From positions 1,795,607 to 1,859,606 of the forward strand of contig NOKP01000004.1 in the NCBI GenBank assembly GCA_002682825.1: DNA of 64,000 nucleotides. Reading direction: 5' to 3'. Of the stretch, positions 32,318-45,615 are shown in pieces. Source of the DNA: Neonectria sp. B-13 (taxonomy: Eukaryota > Ascomycota > Sordariomycetes > Hypocreales > Nectriaceae). Position 1 is the stretch's first letter, and every line of letters begins with the position of its first letter. The translations under genes and the position numbers were made by a program. The notes below the pieces were generated by a model. The model searched no databases. It had not been told where the DNA came from and saw only the letters and a list, made by a program, of their open reading frames with translations.

Positions 32318-33017
32318 ATCGTAAACCTGAAGGAGGCCAACTGGATGGAGCCTTGGCACAACGATGGCCGTCCAGGAAGCGTTTCATCTAAGGAGAAGAC
32401 CCCCCCTTTGCGCATTCCAGCCCGGACGCGATGCCAGGTGCACGAGGGAGTCTCTTCATGTCTCAGCGTCTAGAGCGGCGGCGTCTCGTCTCGGCCAAGA
32501 CCGTGCAGCGTGGGATCTGGTCCTCCGCTGCTCCTCTGCTCCGCTCCGTGAGTATTCGCAGGCAATAGTCCGTCCGTACGGGAGCGAGCACCTTGGCTAT
32601 GGATTCGGCATATCTCCCAGAGGCGGGGGAGAATGCCTACGTCCAAAGTGGTACGCGTGGTCCGCCTCTCTAGCATGCCTTGCCGTTGGAACTGACGCAG
32701 CATTGTCGGTTTCGTGTCTAAGAGGTACTGCCCAGGTCGCCGAGTCTAGGTCATCCCGATGGAGAGGCGCTCTGTTTCGTCAGAATGCCAGAGCCTGGTT
32801 GGGCCAGCTAACTGGCTGCCACCTCAGTCAATTGCCCGTCTGCCAACGATGACTGGCTGAGTGACTGTACAGCCACCACATCGCATGGCGCTCCAGCCTC
32901 CAGCCTCACTCACCCAAGCCCGGACGTGCTGTCACGCACCGCATCAGCTCCCTCTCGCTCTCGACTTCGGCTCTGCTCCGCATTGCTCAGATCTACAGCA
33001 TTCTCCGCATACAGTGT

Positions 33018-33049
33018 ACCAACTACCAACTACCAACTACCAACTACCA
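33018..33049. repeat. 7-bp tandem repeat ACCAACT
   Basis: About four and a half copies of the unit ACCAACT. Confidence 0.88.
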
Positions 33050-34472
33050 GGCTTGTTGCCCTGCCTGTCCTGCTTTGCCTCCTTTGCTGGCCGCTCTCGT
33101 CATCGGCATCGTCGTTCCCGGGACATCTACCTACTTCGTACCTAAGCACTACTGTATTCGTATCTATCTTCATATCCCGAACATGGGAACGAAACGACCT
33201 CTTCCGTCATCTGCCATCTATCAGCCTCGTTCCTGCGCCCGCGTCCGTCGGCAACGGTCTTATTCTAAATACGCATTTTCTTCCGTCCAGCACTGGAAGT
33301 GCATTTCTCCATTGACCATGTCATCCCCCCCTGGTCTTATCCCGTTCTACTGTGCCCATCCGTCCAACAAACGGCGTGCCCTGCAAAGTCAGTCAGTCCC
33401 CTTCCCATTCCCAATCCCACCCTCAGGGTCCAGGGGCAACACGCCCACTGGCCAACACTGCAGCAGGCCAAAGACCGACCTGCTTCGTACTCCGCTCGAC
33501 AGTGACGGTCTCTCGAACCTTGATGGAGCCGGGGTCGTTGGTTTAACTGAACTGACTCGTTCGGTAACCTCTGTCGTCAACCTCCGTCGTCCCCGTCAAC
33601 CACAACGCTTGCGGCGCATCAAAAGCCGTGATTGGGCGCGATCCTGAGTTGTCTTTTGGCCTTGGCCTCCGTTGTATGCCTCCGGTACCTCACTTACTTC
33701 CTTGGAGGCAGCAGTAAGGCACAGAGCCATGCATGGACGCAACGTCGTGATAGGTCGGGGTTCCTGGCTACCTGGGCTGCTCCGTCACGCAACTGGACAC
33801 CGCTTCGTTGGAGCCCAGCGATGATCTGCACTCGTCACGCGAAAAACCAGGACCCCCCCCTCTCCCCCTCCCAACCCTTGAAGGATCTCATGGGGCTCCC
33901 TGAGGTAGTGAGGCCGGAGGGCCCGTAACCTACGGGCGGTGACACTTGAATATTGAATGAACTTCAAACCAACCTTCATAATCAAAATCCCCCATCAATC
34001 TCCGGGGGAACGGGGGACATACGTCAACTTTGTTCGGGGATGAGGGGTCCTGTGATCTTGCAGGAGATGGATATTGCTGCTCTCCTCATTCCTCTTCTAG
34101 ATACAGTACCGGAAGCTAGAGGGAAAAGGAAAGAAAAAATCCGATCCCGCACGAGGCTGGTGGTTGATGTGGTTAGCCTTTGATGCCAAGTGGACTTTAA
34201 TCGTTTGCCGCCGGTTCCTGGTGATGGGCCGCATATCAGGTCCAAGTCCACGATCTCGCCTCTAGTTGGGTCTTGAAAGGATACTAAGGTATGACGCTGG
34301 TGTCGTTTCCAGCTTAGGTGTGGGAGGGGGGCCTCTAAAATGTCCTCAATTGTACCGTGAGCTGTAGCTGGACTGTCTACATACGGAGTACTGGACTGGT
34401 ATCTAAGCAATCGACCTACGCAACGACGGCATCTGGGTGGATGTTGCAGAAGTGCGCCTCAACTCGACGGCT

Positions 34473-34523
34473 GCCAATTGCCAGTTGCCAGTCGCCAGTC
34501 GTCCAGTCGTCCAGTCGCCAGTG
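34473..34523. repeat. Degenerate 7-9 bp CCAGTCG/CCAGTTG tandem repeat
   Basis: Runs of CCAGT[CT]G units separated by GC or GT. The repeat ends about 70 bp before the assembly gap and may have caused the assembly break. Confidence 0.75.
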
Positions 34524-34591
34524 TGGCCCTGCACGCATGGCGTCGCGCGTATCACAATCCACTGACCTCCACCACCCAAAAGTTACAACAC

Positions 34592-34691
34592 NNNNNNNNN
34601 NNNNNNNNNNNNNNNNNNNNNNNNNNNNNNNNNNNNNNNNNNNNNNNNNNNNNNNNNNNNNNNNNNNNNNNNNNNNNNNNNNNNNNNNNNN
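34592..34691. other. Assembly gap (100 N)
   Basis: Exactly 100 undetermined bases, the usual size of a gap of unknown length. Its right border is a poly-G run, CAA repeats and a GT microsatellite. Confidence 0.99.
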
Positions 34692-34808
34692 AGCGGTGTT
34701 TATGGGATGTCCGTCAAGAGGGGGGGGGGGAGGGTGACAAGTCTTTGCAGCAGCAACAGCAACAACAACAACAAAAAAGGAGGCATGGATTTTGTGTGTG
34801 TGCCTGAA

Positions 34809-34831
34809 TGTGTGTGTGTGTGTGTGTGTGT
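34809..34831. repeat. GT dinucleotide microsatellite
   Basis: About 11 GT units, close to the right side of the assembly gap. Confidence 0.9.
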
Positions 34832-37781
34832 CTGTTGTGTATTGTGTGTGCACCAACCTCGCCCACAGCGCCTACGAATAACTAGGTAGAACCTGCCGCT
34901 CGAAGCCCAAGCCCAAACCAAAGCTGGTTGCGACCTTAAACCAGAGCGTGCGCCAACTTCGGCCAGCTCACCAAAGCGGAACTCGACTAAGGCAGGCACT
35001 TGCTGCACTCTGCATTCTGCACTGCACTCTGCACAGCTATATCCCTAGTTCCGCGGATACCTCTCGCCCGGCTCTTGTCCGGTTTTCCCTCCTCCTCTTG
35101 GCGCGCCGTCGAGCTCGGGTTCTCTCTTCCTCCTGGCCCTCGCACGCGCATTAGGTGCGCTGCAGGAACTCAACAGGCACAATCGAGATTGGGCACAACA
35201 TGGCACCGCTGGCCGTTCAAGCGCCGCTCGTGGCCAGGGGGGAGGCAAGCCGAAAAGTCGTCCGTTGGAGTTGACGAGGTGGCCATCGTTGAGCCGTGGT
35301 TGGTCCAATTGCGGGCCGGCATCGCTATCGTACCAGCGTCCGAATACCTTAGGTGCTTAGCCAGACGCAGAGCGTGGTGCAAGGCGCGAATCACGGCTCG
35401 CGCACGCTTGGTCGCCCTGCGAGTGCCAGACATCCACCATCCATCCCACATCCGTCTTCGTCGCCAGCCTCAATCAAGCCTTTGGAGGGGCAGACCGACA
35501 GACCGACATTTTGGCTGCAAACTTTTCTCTCGTCCGTCTCTCGTCCTCCTCTCCTCCTCCTCTCTCCTCCTCTCGCACTCGTGTCCGGAGCACTCTCCCC
35601 TCACCGACCAGGGGGCCAGTCGTTCTTCTGCTTCTTCTGCTTCTTCTCGAATGGCCTCATCTTCTCTCTCGTGGATACGATACAGTACAGTGTGTGTTCG
35701 CTTGCTTCCCCATGGTGACCAGATCCCCTACCTTAACCCTTCCCCTTCCACTCTCCACCCCTTGCGACATGGCGAGCATGGGCATTTACAAGACGCGCCC
35801 GGCTGCTGGACCCCCTGCCAATTCGGGTCTCAGGTTGCCCATCCTAGGGCGCCGGGGTTTGCCAATGAGCGCGCCCGGGGTCTCATGCTGAGACGTAGAT
35901 CATGATGTCGCAGGTTCGTCTGATGGCGACGATGCCGGCACGGAATAATTACCCATCTACTCGTCCGTCGCCATCCCGCGCCGTCGCTTCGTCGTTTCGT
36001 CAGCTTCACCGTCGAGCCAAGCGGTCTCGTTTCCCAAACTCGATAAGCTCTTCGGAGCAGAGCGGGCCAGCCGCTGTGTGCTCTGATCCTCGCGGCCGCC
36101 CTCGGGTCCGTCGGGAAAAGAAGCCAAATCAAAGCCGGCTACGTGGTGCAACGGAACTGCAAATATCCAGCCTGATTGACGGTTTTTTTTGGTTACCTAG
36201 GTTTGATGCCCGGCCGGCGTCTACCAGTGCAGACCCGAAAACCGCCCGCAAGTGCAATCATTCTGCGGCCCGGCTGACGACCACTTCTCGGCGGCTCCAG
36301 CTTCAGCTCGGTTCCAGCTCCAGCTCCAGGCTTACAACGGACACCCCAAAGATTGGTCAGGCACATCAAGAGCGCACCCAAGTACCGTAGTGGCGGAGGC
36401 AGTACGCTACCAACCATCAGCCTTCTTACACGAGACCAGCCGGTCGGCGCGAACCATGTCAGCATTAAGATCTTGGTCGGCGATGGATGAAGACCTTGCT
36501 TGGCGGTACCGCCGACTACTGTACATGGGGAACGGCAACCCCGCTGATGGGGTGGCGATGACAGGTTCTGCGGCACAGAAACAACTGTCTGACAATCCTC
36601 TTGACAGAGGATGAACGCTGACGGCGTGCAACTGACTGTGTGACAGTTTGACAGCGTGATACTGTGGGAATTATTGAGGGTTTCTTCTTCCGGTTGACAC
36701 TAGGTGACCTGAACCCACACATACCCACAATCCACACCGTCACCGTTCGACATGCCCATGAATGGCATGGCGTCATGGCTTCGGGCGTTGCAGCGGGAGG
36801 ATGCTTGCTTTCTTTTGCTCCCCAGTCTCCACAACCATATCCAGACACACAATTAAACTGGCCGGCCTGTGGCTGTTAGTCGGCCCCCTTTCAAGCCACA
36901 GCTACAAGCCACACACCCACAGCTCGTCCAACATCCACAGCTGCAACGGCTGATCCCTTCAATAGCCAAGCGCTAGCCCAGATCGGTCTAGCACCATCTT
37001 TGTCTAAAAATGGTTCTAAAAAATGATCCCAAATTTGGCCTCGTGGATGAGGCTTGTGAGCAGCCACCGACCCGAGTTAGGAGGAATGGCTTACAGCCGT
37101 GGAACTCGCTTGAGACAGAGAGATCCCACATGCGAGACCAGCCAGACCAGAAGAGGCAAAAGGCAAATCGACACGGGTGCATTGCATAGCAATACTGTGC
37201 AATGCTCGCATCACATGGAAGGGACGTGTAAAGCACCGATCGGTAGTCGAGGAACGTGATCGAGGTGCTTAGATGCAACCCGATGACGCGCCTCGCTATC
37301 AACTCGTGGGTGATAGGTGTAGATGGCTAGAATGCAACCTGACAGAAACACGACCCGGACTGACGAAACACAACCAGGACAGGCATGCATCTTGATCCGC
37401 GTGACATCCGTGAGCAATCAGACATGTCTTTAAGGATCCGTGCTACCGGGAGGCCCCCGGATGATCGACGTAACCCTCGGACGCCACGACCCGGCGAACC
37501 AGAAACATATTCTCAAACCCAGCGCACCTCATATTGCCGAGTATTAAGAAGGGCGAGCAATCCAATATAGGCCTCTCCAATAGACTATAGGGACTATAGG
37601 GCCGCTACTATGTATGCCATATCATCCCTTCTCATCCGCCCTTTGCACCCCCGCTTCATCTGCGACCCCTCGCGTGTCACATTTCCCTTCGCCCAACGCA
37701 CCATCGCTTTCTGCATCTGCCTCTGCTCCCGTTTCTCTTTTGTTTCTACTGCGATGCGCTGATGACGAGGCAGTCACAAGT

Positions 37782-38194
37782 ATGGGTATTGAAAGTCTCG
37801 GTAAGTCTTCCCTTTGCCTCTTCTTTCCCTTCTCTTTCCCCCCCTTCCCTTTGCCTCCCTCCGTACCTGTTTCGTCCGCCTCGCGCATAAACACCCCCTG
37901 CCGTAGTCTCCCTCATCAGAAGCAAAGCCGCGCTGCGAAGAGGTTGCACGATTAAACACCGGCCCGGGGGAAGGGACGAGCTCGTCAATGCACGGTGTAC
38001 TTCTGTTGCCAACGGATCACACTCTACGGTACTTCGCCACCTTTGAAACGGACCATCGTGTGCTAAGTGTTTGTTTCGAAGGGAGGACTATTCGACCCCT
38101 CCCCGGCGATCGACCTTTCCGCAACGCAGCATGCCTCAGCAGGGGAAAGGGTAGGCGGGTGCGGGTGCGGGATGGTTTGGGGTCCGGAGGATGA
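37782..38194 (+). CDS. Possible short spliced gene of unknown function
   Basis: Speculative model: exon 1 at 37782-37800 (MGIESL plus one base), a 119-nt intron with a perfect GTAAGT donor and a TCATCAG acceptor, and exon 2 at 37920-38194, giving 97 aa. The ATG follows about 160 bp of CT-rich DNA that looks like a leader. The product has a segment TLRYFATFETDHRVLSVCFE and a basic C-terminal part, with no known domain. It may be only the start of a longer gene or a noncoding transcript. Confidence 0.2.
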
Positions 38195-39259
38195 TAAGGC
38201 TGCGCCCCGCGGGAGGACGGGGGCCCGGGGCGCCGGTGTGGGGGAGTTCCGGATGGGATGGTCATGGTCCTCCCGGGGGCCGTTCGGCTTGGGTTGCTGC
38301 GAGGAGGACCTGCGAGTGGTGGCCGCGGCAGTGGGCGGCAATTGCACGTTGCGGCCCAGCTTCAGCCCCGATGCGAGTCTGACACATCGAGATGCCAGAC
38401 AGACTGCGCCTCTCACCTCGTGGAAGTATTTACAGTGCTTCGTCGTCGTCGTCGTGGCTGGTTCCGCTCCATTGGTGACGGTTCGGACTGGTGGTCAGCT
38501 GTCAGCGCGAGGGCTACGCCACTGGCCGAACTCTCGGACTCGAGACACCCACCCACTCCCCCCCAGAATAACATCTAAGACGCGCTACGATATGACCGCT
38601 GCTGAACAATTCGCCCGAAATACACCAGCAAGACCAGCCATGGCTTGTGACTCGCAGAAACGCCGCGCAAAGTGTGAAGCATGTTGGCCCGTATTACAGT
38701 AGCTCACGCTCTGGATTTGCTCGCTACCCGCGTTGGGGCTCGCGGCTGCGCGGATCATGCTGCTATTCTCGTATTCCCGACAGCGTGCACAGTTTGAACC
38801 ATGAACACGAGAAATACCAATGCCCCACATGGCGATGGCTGAGCCGCATTCCCTACACAGTGCATCGATACTCTACGGCTTTGGAAAGGGAGAAAGAAAA
38901 AGTGTAGCTAAGATAGCCTTGGATGCTGTGCGTTATCCTAAATATTGGCGATGCTATAGACTGCGTTCGGGGGCTGGAATGATACGCCTTTAGAATGTGC
39001 CTGGTGGTGTGCTGGCAGAACGTGGGGAAAAGCTTAGGACGGGGATCCCTGAGGGGTCGACATTATTTTTGGAGGGAGGTTGGGGGCTAGGTAATATATT
39101 CCCGATGTCTTAATGCAAAGTTTATTAGGATCCAGGACTGGGGGCTGGGAAAGGATGAGAAGGATGGATATGCTTAAGAGATGCATTGTTGTTGGGGCAG
39201 TTTATTTGTGTTGTGTGGAGTTGTTTGTCATGGGTCAAGGTTGAGTGAGTGAGGCATCG

Positions 39260-39314
39260 TGAGAGAGAGGGGGAGAGAGAGAGAAAGAGAGAGAGAGCGT
39301 GAGAGAGAGAGACA
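39260..39314. repeat. GA-rich microsatellite
   Basis: About 55 bp of interrupted GA repeats. Confidence 0.88.
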
Positions 39315-41397
39315 GTCTAACTTGGGAACGCGAATGCGACCGAGATGACGAGATGCTCACTGCAGACTGCGGACTGCGATAAGAACCATATTCCCAGGGC
39401 TAAGCTGCAGTGCCCTGTGTTCACTGTGTCTGCTATTGCGCGTCTGCTATTGCAGGTGGTGAACCACATCCTCAACACCAGAAAGGATCATCTCACTGCA
39501 TCATCGCCATCAGGATTCTTCCTCCAGCTCGCCCAATGCGGAAAGCGATTGATCCTGCCAACTCCCACACTGGCCCCGAAACGGCCATGGTCGCCCGACT
39601 CAAACTCATCCCATCAGAGCACCCATGGCCTATACTACACATCATATGCCAACACTACAGAGGCGCACTAAACCCCCGTGCAGCACCGTCTTTGGCCTCA
39701 ACTCCAACTTCAACGTCACCCTTTCATGCACGCATCGCGCGCCGTCGCCACGTCAGGCCCGCAACCCACTAATAACTCCTCCCCTCCCCTTCTCTGTTCT
39801 GTTCTGCTTGTCTTTCTCTACCGTTCTCTGCAGGTCCTTTAATTCACGGCATCGGCCCACCCCAAGCGGGAGCGGGCGGGTGCGAAGAGAAGAGGGAACT
39901 GTTTTCCTTTTGAATGTTCCGTGCCGACGCTCGTGCCTGACTTCGTGGTTCGATGTTTCGGCAGTGGTTCGATGAGGGTCGTCGGCACTTTCGGGTGTTC
40001 CTTTTTCGCTTCAGCGGGCTAGGCCGGCCAGCTATTTTCTTTTTCGTCTTTGCTGTGGGAATTGGTTGGATTGGGTGTGGCGTGGTTCCCGGGGATATCC
40101 CTCCTCTTCAGTGGATGGTGCTGCTGCAGGAGGACGTCATTTGCGTAGGGGGGTTGTCATTTGGCAAGTTGGGGGATGGAGGAGGTTGGAGGTTGGTTGA
40201 AGGTTGCAGATCTGCAAAAACTTGGTGGTTGGGCCTTCTAAACTCTCGAGGCGAATTGGCATGACGCAAATCACACACGGCAGCCAGGTGGCAGGTTTGC
40301 CTCCGTAGTCAAATACTGGTTTTTAGTCTTCCGAGATGAAGTATGCGTTCGCATACGTCCAAGAGGTTGGTTGTCATCCCGTACATGACCTCACACAGCA
40401 TCCGACCAGCACAGTGCTGTCGACGCACCTAGTACATCGTAGATTGACTCAATCCAGGAAACTTGTCACCGCCAATCCCGTCTAAGTTATCCCACAATTC
40501 GTCCCAAAGAACCAGAACCAAGTCAGGCCAGAGATCGGAATGCTGACTCCAATAATTCATCACGTCGGAGTGACTGATGTCACAAACCATCAACACCCCG
40601 CTCGGGAACTGGGAAAGTTGGCTACCCTACAGCCAGCAGCAAACACGAGAAACCGCTCCTCAACAGCAATTCAAATAAAGATTGCTACTATCACAAACCC
40701 TTTTTTTACTGTCGTTCTCATTGCATCTGAAAACTGTGGCTATGGCAAGGGAGAGTAGCTGTGCCAATGGTAACAATCTAAAAGAGTCAGACTTAGTAGA
40801 TGAAAACACATCTATACGCCGTTGGTATCTTAATACTTGTATTCTGACCAAGTATAGTCGAGCGTCATGCGCAGAGCATCAATAGTTTCCAACCAAAGTC
40901 ACCCTTGGCGAATGACAACAGTCTCAACATCTGGCAGTCACGAGAAGCACAAGTCAAGATGGTGATAATTCCTCAAATCCCAAAGGAATTGCTTGCTTCA
41001 TTCAATATATCTTGCCCATTTAAATCCCAAATCCGCAAAACATCTGTACATCAACTGAAAGGGTATTTTGTTTCCGACTGTGCGTGCGTCCAGAATAACG
41101 AGAACGACTAGCCTCCTCCATCCTCCCCCGTTGCCATACCTCTCATATCTCCAATGCCTCGTCAATGCCTCATTTCCCTTTGCGCTTGCATGACCACATC
41201 CCCGAGAATATCCTTCATCAACATCAATGAGCCGCCTCTGTGCCGTACAAGGCTTCCATGCCTTGGAAGAGTCATCCCGAATGACCAAAAGCGTTGCGAG
41301 AGTTTGCCCAAAGAGAGCCTTATAAGCCGCTTCAACATTCCATGTCCAGGCGAGCTGTAAGAATCGTTCACCCCAAAAGGTATCGGACCATCGTTCA

Positions 41398-43334
41398 TCA
41401 TCTCCACAGATCTCGGCTTCCCCTCGGTTCTCCTCCACTGCTGTGAGGCCGCCATGAGTCGGAGTCATCATCAAACCCACCACTATTAGCATCATGCCCT
41501 GGCACGGCCAAGAATCCTCCTGCACCGTTGCCTACCATAACGCTCCGCCGAGCATCGCCTCCATCCCAGCCGGACCCTGCAACATCGGCTGCCAACCCAT
41601 AGCTGCTAACCGGTCTGCGAGGTCGCGCCGCCACCGACCTGAATGTATCGACGCGAGCAAAGTTCCACTTGCCGAACTCGTCACTCTTCGTAAAAACCTC
41701 GAGGGTATGGGTTGGAGGTAGTGAGGTGGGGTTCCGGGCGGCGAAAGGGTTGTTGGAGCTGAAGCGGTGGTTTGCGGGCACATTTGAGACCGGCCGTCGT
41801 TGAGAAGAGAAGGGCGAAAGGTTGGCGGAGGCGGGCGCGAGACTGAAACCTGGGCTCGACTTGACCGAAGAGTTGGAGCCGGATCGCATGTGGCCACCAG
41901 AAAAGGCGGCGTTGGGGGGTGGGAGGCCCTGGAGCTGGTCGGGAAACGTATCGTCTTGGACGTACAGGCGACGCAGGCGAGGGAAACCGCCACCCATGAT
42001 GGACGAGGCGAGATAGGTGTAGTATCCGGCCGTTACGCTGGAGAATGCGCTGGCAGTTGAGGCCCCGGAGATCTCGTATCGTAGCGTTTCCAACGACCGC
42101 GATGCTAGGGGTCGGATGGCTGGAGTGTTGGGGAACTGTTCGACGACCTTGGTTTGAATGGCGAGGGTCTTAAGTGAGGAAGCCATGGTGAGAATCTCCT
42201 GAATGCTGGACGGATGGACACCCGTATCCTTGAGGGTCAGCACTGTGAGCGCCTGCTGTGTCTCCTGCCAGGCGAGGTACTCGATGAGTCCCCGGACTGT
42301 GACACGAGGCGTGTCCTTGAGAACAAGCTCTTTGAGGGGCGGAAGAGTGGGAAGACCGTCACCAGAGGAGAGGACCTCGTCGGTAACAGTAGGCGTCTCC
42401 GAGACTTTCAGCGCCTGGAGGTTCGGCAGGCAGCCAAGGACGGCCCGAATAGTCATGGGGTCGATGTTGAGGTTGTTAATCTCCAGGACCTCCATGCGAG
42501 GCCAGATCTGCCCGGAAGCGAGCATGGCGAAACTTCGCTCAGATCCTCCGACATAAGTCATCTTGCGCAAATTCGGACAGCGTGCCTGGACCTCGAGCCG
42601 CAGCGTGGCGTAGTGGGGGTCGTCACAGAACATGCCCTCGGGCAGATCGACGAAGCGCAAGTTGGGCAGAACGGCGATGGTTTGGGCGAGCTCGACCTGG
42701 GACGACTCGCGCAACATGTAAGGCATCTTGAGGAACTGGACTAGCTTGCCGAGGCGGGTCGGGTCGTCGCGGACGGTTCGGCGGAGGAGTCGTAGACGTG
42801 CTTGGGCGGGATCCTCGGGGACGCCATTGCGGTCGAAGCGGGATGTCTTCTTACGTTTCTCGGCAAGCCATGCCTCGCGGGGGCAGTAGTGAACAGGGTC
42901 GATGCGGACGCTATGGTATCTGCGCGTAGTTGGGGACTGTGTCAGCGGCCGATGTCGCAGGACTTCGCGACGCCTCGAGCTCGCGATGAGGGGGACGTGA
43001 TGACAACTTACAATGCCCTGATGGAGATTGCGCGCCAGTTGCGGCAGACGCGAGCACAATGCGACAGGTCGCGCAGGTCGCAGAGCATGCATAGCGAGTC
43101 GATAGAAGCGGCGCTCCCCTCGCAAGAATCGTAGCTTTCGTCGCGGGTGTGTGGACAGACAAAGGCAAAGACGCGCTCGAGGACCTTGGTTGGGAGTCGG
43201 GAGAGCAGGTCCGTTGAGCGGTAGGTAGGAGGGAAATGCGGCGATCGAGGTGCGAAGTCATCTGGAGGGACAAAGGCATCAGACCCCCCGGTGGAGTCCT
43301 TCTTCTTGTTTTTACGGCGGAACGGGTTTCTCAT
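41398..43334 (-). CDS. F-box protein with leucine-rich-repeat-like region
   Basis: Two exons, 43012-43334 and 41398-42919, give 614 aa. The N terminus is basic (MRNPFRRKNKKKDSTGGSDA). An F-box follows at about residues 41-110 (STDLLSRLPTKVLERVFAFV, then LSHCARVCRNWRAISIRALY), with the 92-nt intron inside it. The middle part has leucine-rich stretches spaced like LRRs (LPNLRFVDLP, WPRMEVLEINNLNI, LPNLQALKVSETPTV, LPPLKELVLKDT). The C-terminal ~180 residues are Ser/Asn/Gly-rich and probably disordered. F-box proteins bind Skp1 and bring substrates to SCF ubiquitin ligases; the target here is unknown. The start is the first ATG of the frame; upstream lies only a TTG. The same architecture occurs in many Sordariomycete hypothetical proteins. 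Confidence 0.84.
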
Positions 43335-45615
43335 GACTGCTGCTGGTCTTTGTGAGTGAGGAGGATGGAGATTTGGGGGCAAGAAGCGGAGGGAAAGAGG
43401 AGGAAGAGGAGGAAGCGCTGATAGTTGGCGAACCGGTTAAATGGGAGAAGGGAGGATGGAGATGACAGGGCGAATGAAGGAGGAGGAGAGGGAAGGAGGA
43501 AGATCGTCCTAGGAGACGAGTTCAAAGGAAAAGGATTCGCGAAGGAGGAGGGGGAGAGGAGGGGAGTTGAGGTGTCGTTGATCCAGGGTCAGGTACAATT
43601 GTGGAAGGCGTGGAGCCCAGGCCTAGACTTCCATGGTTGGCAGCTCCAAGCTGGGCGGTACGTATCGTCAGAGTCGGGCTCCCCGTACCTAGGTAGCTTC
43701 CCTTTAGAGCCGCCCGCCCTGCATCGAGCTACCTCACACAGCGTCCAGCGTCCAGCGTCCATGCAATAAACCGCACTGAATGCCACCGCCAGTCCAGTGA
43801 ATGGCTGCGACTCACTTGCTAAGTCTTAGCGGGGTCCCTCCCCTGCCCCGCAAAATGGAGGCTGAATGGCGCTGGCTCGCCCGGGAGTTGTAGCGGCCTT
43901 CCATCCCCCCTTCTCCAGCGCTGGTGTCTGGGGGTGGCCCGTCCACTCGTAAGGGCCGTTACAGGCTTGGACAAGCGCGCTGTTCTGGGTCGGCCCTTGC
44001 CCGGTATTTGGTTGGTGTGTGTGCACCAGCCAGGGTCGTCTTGAAATTAACGCGCGCCTTAGTGGTACGTACTGACAAAGAAACCCTTCTGTCTGCCTTG
44101 CACTGAGGGAGAGAGCCAAGTGCTTACGCTGCTGTTTGGGCGGCGAAATTGGAAAGGGGCGAGTTGGGCTGAGTCCAGCGACGATGAATTTGACAAACCG
44201 GGGCAGCCAAAGTACAGGGAGCCCGTCTAAGCGGGTGGACACTTGAGGGTACGAAACAACAAACAGTCCAACTTGATTGCGTCACCGCGGATTAAGAGCT
44301 ACCAAAATTACGTCCTGTTTGCAACTCACATCTCAACAAAGGTTAGAGATATAGCGAATTGTGGATTCCCCATTCTCATCCTGGGGTGCATAGTGGAGGC
44401 AATGTACCGCTAACACTTCCTCAAATTGCAGAACCCTACTGGAATCTAACCGGTGTTTTCAGCGTCTTGTTTGAGTGGTTGACGACAAGCTGGCATCCTA
44501 ACCAGTGCTACGCAGTAGACGAAGAGAGCTGTTGATGGGCATGGGTCTTTTATTTGGTTTCATGCACCCATGCAGGGTCTCGCGTCCGGACTCCGACGGT
44601 CCGCACCTTTCAGACAAGGACGGGATGGGATCCACGCCGGGGATCCACGCCGGGAACCTCATCCAATGTAACGCTTACGAGCCCGACATTTGTTTGTCCT
44701 TTCTTCCCTTTGTTTAACTTCCATTTTCTTTGTCCCTCGAGTCCCTATATGGGCTTCGTACCCTGGTAGCAGTTTTTGCGATAGCAAGTACCCAGTTCGC
44801 AGTATCCGTACCTACTAGTAGTCTGCCAGATGAAGAAGTGACCCGAGGCCCTAGTCATGACATAGTACTAATTCGTCCCTACCCAAGAACACAACGGAAC
44901 TATCATATTCATGCAGAGCCTGGCTTGATTACCAGCTTGACGTAAGCTGCAGTTCAAGACATCTCCCACTTCCTGGTTAATATTGACAATGAACAGATGT
45001 CGCCGTCAGGCACGTGCGATGCCAGACAAAAACATCAACACACAGACGCACCAGAATGAAAGCAGATACATCAATTATCATCGTCTACTGCCTTCACTCT
45101 AACCTCTATAAAGACCCTAGAGCAAAGGACTGATGCTTCTTCTATCATACATAGTCAGCGAAGAGTGATTACAAGGGTGTAGGTAGATCGTCGTAGCCTG
45201 AGGCCGCCCTGCGTTGTCGCAACTCCGGCCGAGCCTTTTTTGGTCCCATTAACAACCCAGCCCGTCCTGCCAAAATGCCCCCATGTTCGCCCGGGAAACA
45301 AGAAATCCGTACAGACCGTCCACATCAACCTCCCCGTCATTATGACTGCCCACATGCACGATATTACTCCACCGCGGTCCCGCCTCCTTGCAGGATTCCC
45401 CGCGATCGAGATGCAACGAAAACAAACAGAAATCTCCAAAACGCTGTGTATATACGTGTCGGTAACCTTGGAGTATGTCTAAAATCCAACCCCCCTTCGA
45501 TTGCCACCATCGAGCTGGTTGTTCGACGCTTTACGGCTGCGTCTAGAGGAGACGGCCGCCGGGCGGCATTCACTTCGTAAACGCGACTGCCACACCACGT
45601 CATTGCTGGCGATGT
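43335..45615. other. Intergenic region between the F-box and elongase genes
   Basis: About 2.3 kb. It comprises the F-box gene promoter and leader (purine-rich on the plus strand at 43380-43570, therefore CT-rich in the sense direction), a triple CCAGCGT repeat near 43741-43761, an exact GGGATCCACGCCGG duplication near 44626-44654, and the elongase 3' flank. No gene is supported. Confidence 0.5.

Larger units (their letters stand above)
31532..41397. other. Long gene-poor region with scaffold gap
   Basis: Almost 9.9 kb without a gene that I can support. It contains simple repeats (GGCA at 32292-32317, ACCAACT at 33018-33049, GT at 34809-34831, GA at 39260-39314), the 100-N gap, and CT-rich stretches near 35530-35640 and 37620-37780 that look like fungal leaders. 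The only candidate is the short spliced ORF at 37782-38194. Frames of up to 301 codons (35000-35905) have no domain and no coding bias that I can see. Confidence 0.5.

Noticed and set aside
32364..32852. 162-codon plus-strand frame
   Set aside because: Composition is that of a chance frame; no start context, splice sites or domain.
35000..35905. 301-codon open frame on the plus strand
   Set aside because: GC-rich region with open frames in several phases, no domain, high Arg/Ser/Leu composition typical of chance frames, and no splice-bounded support.
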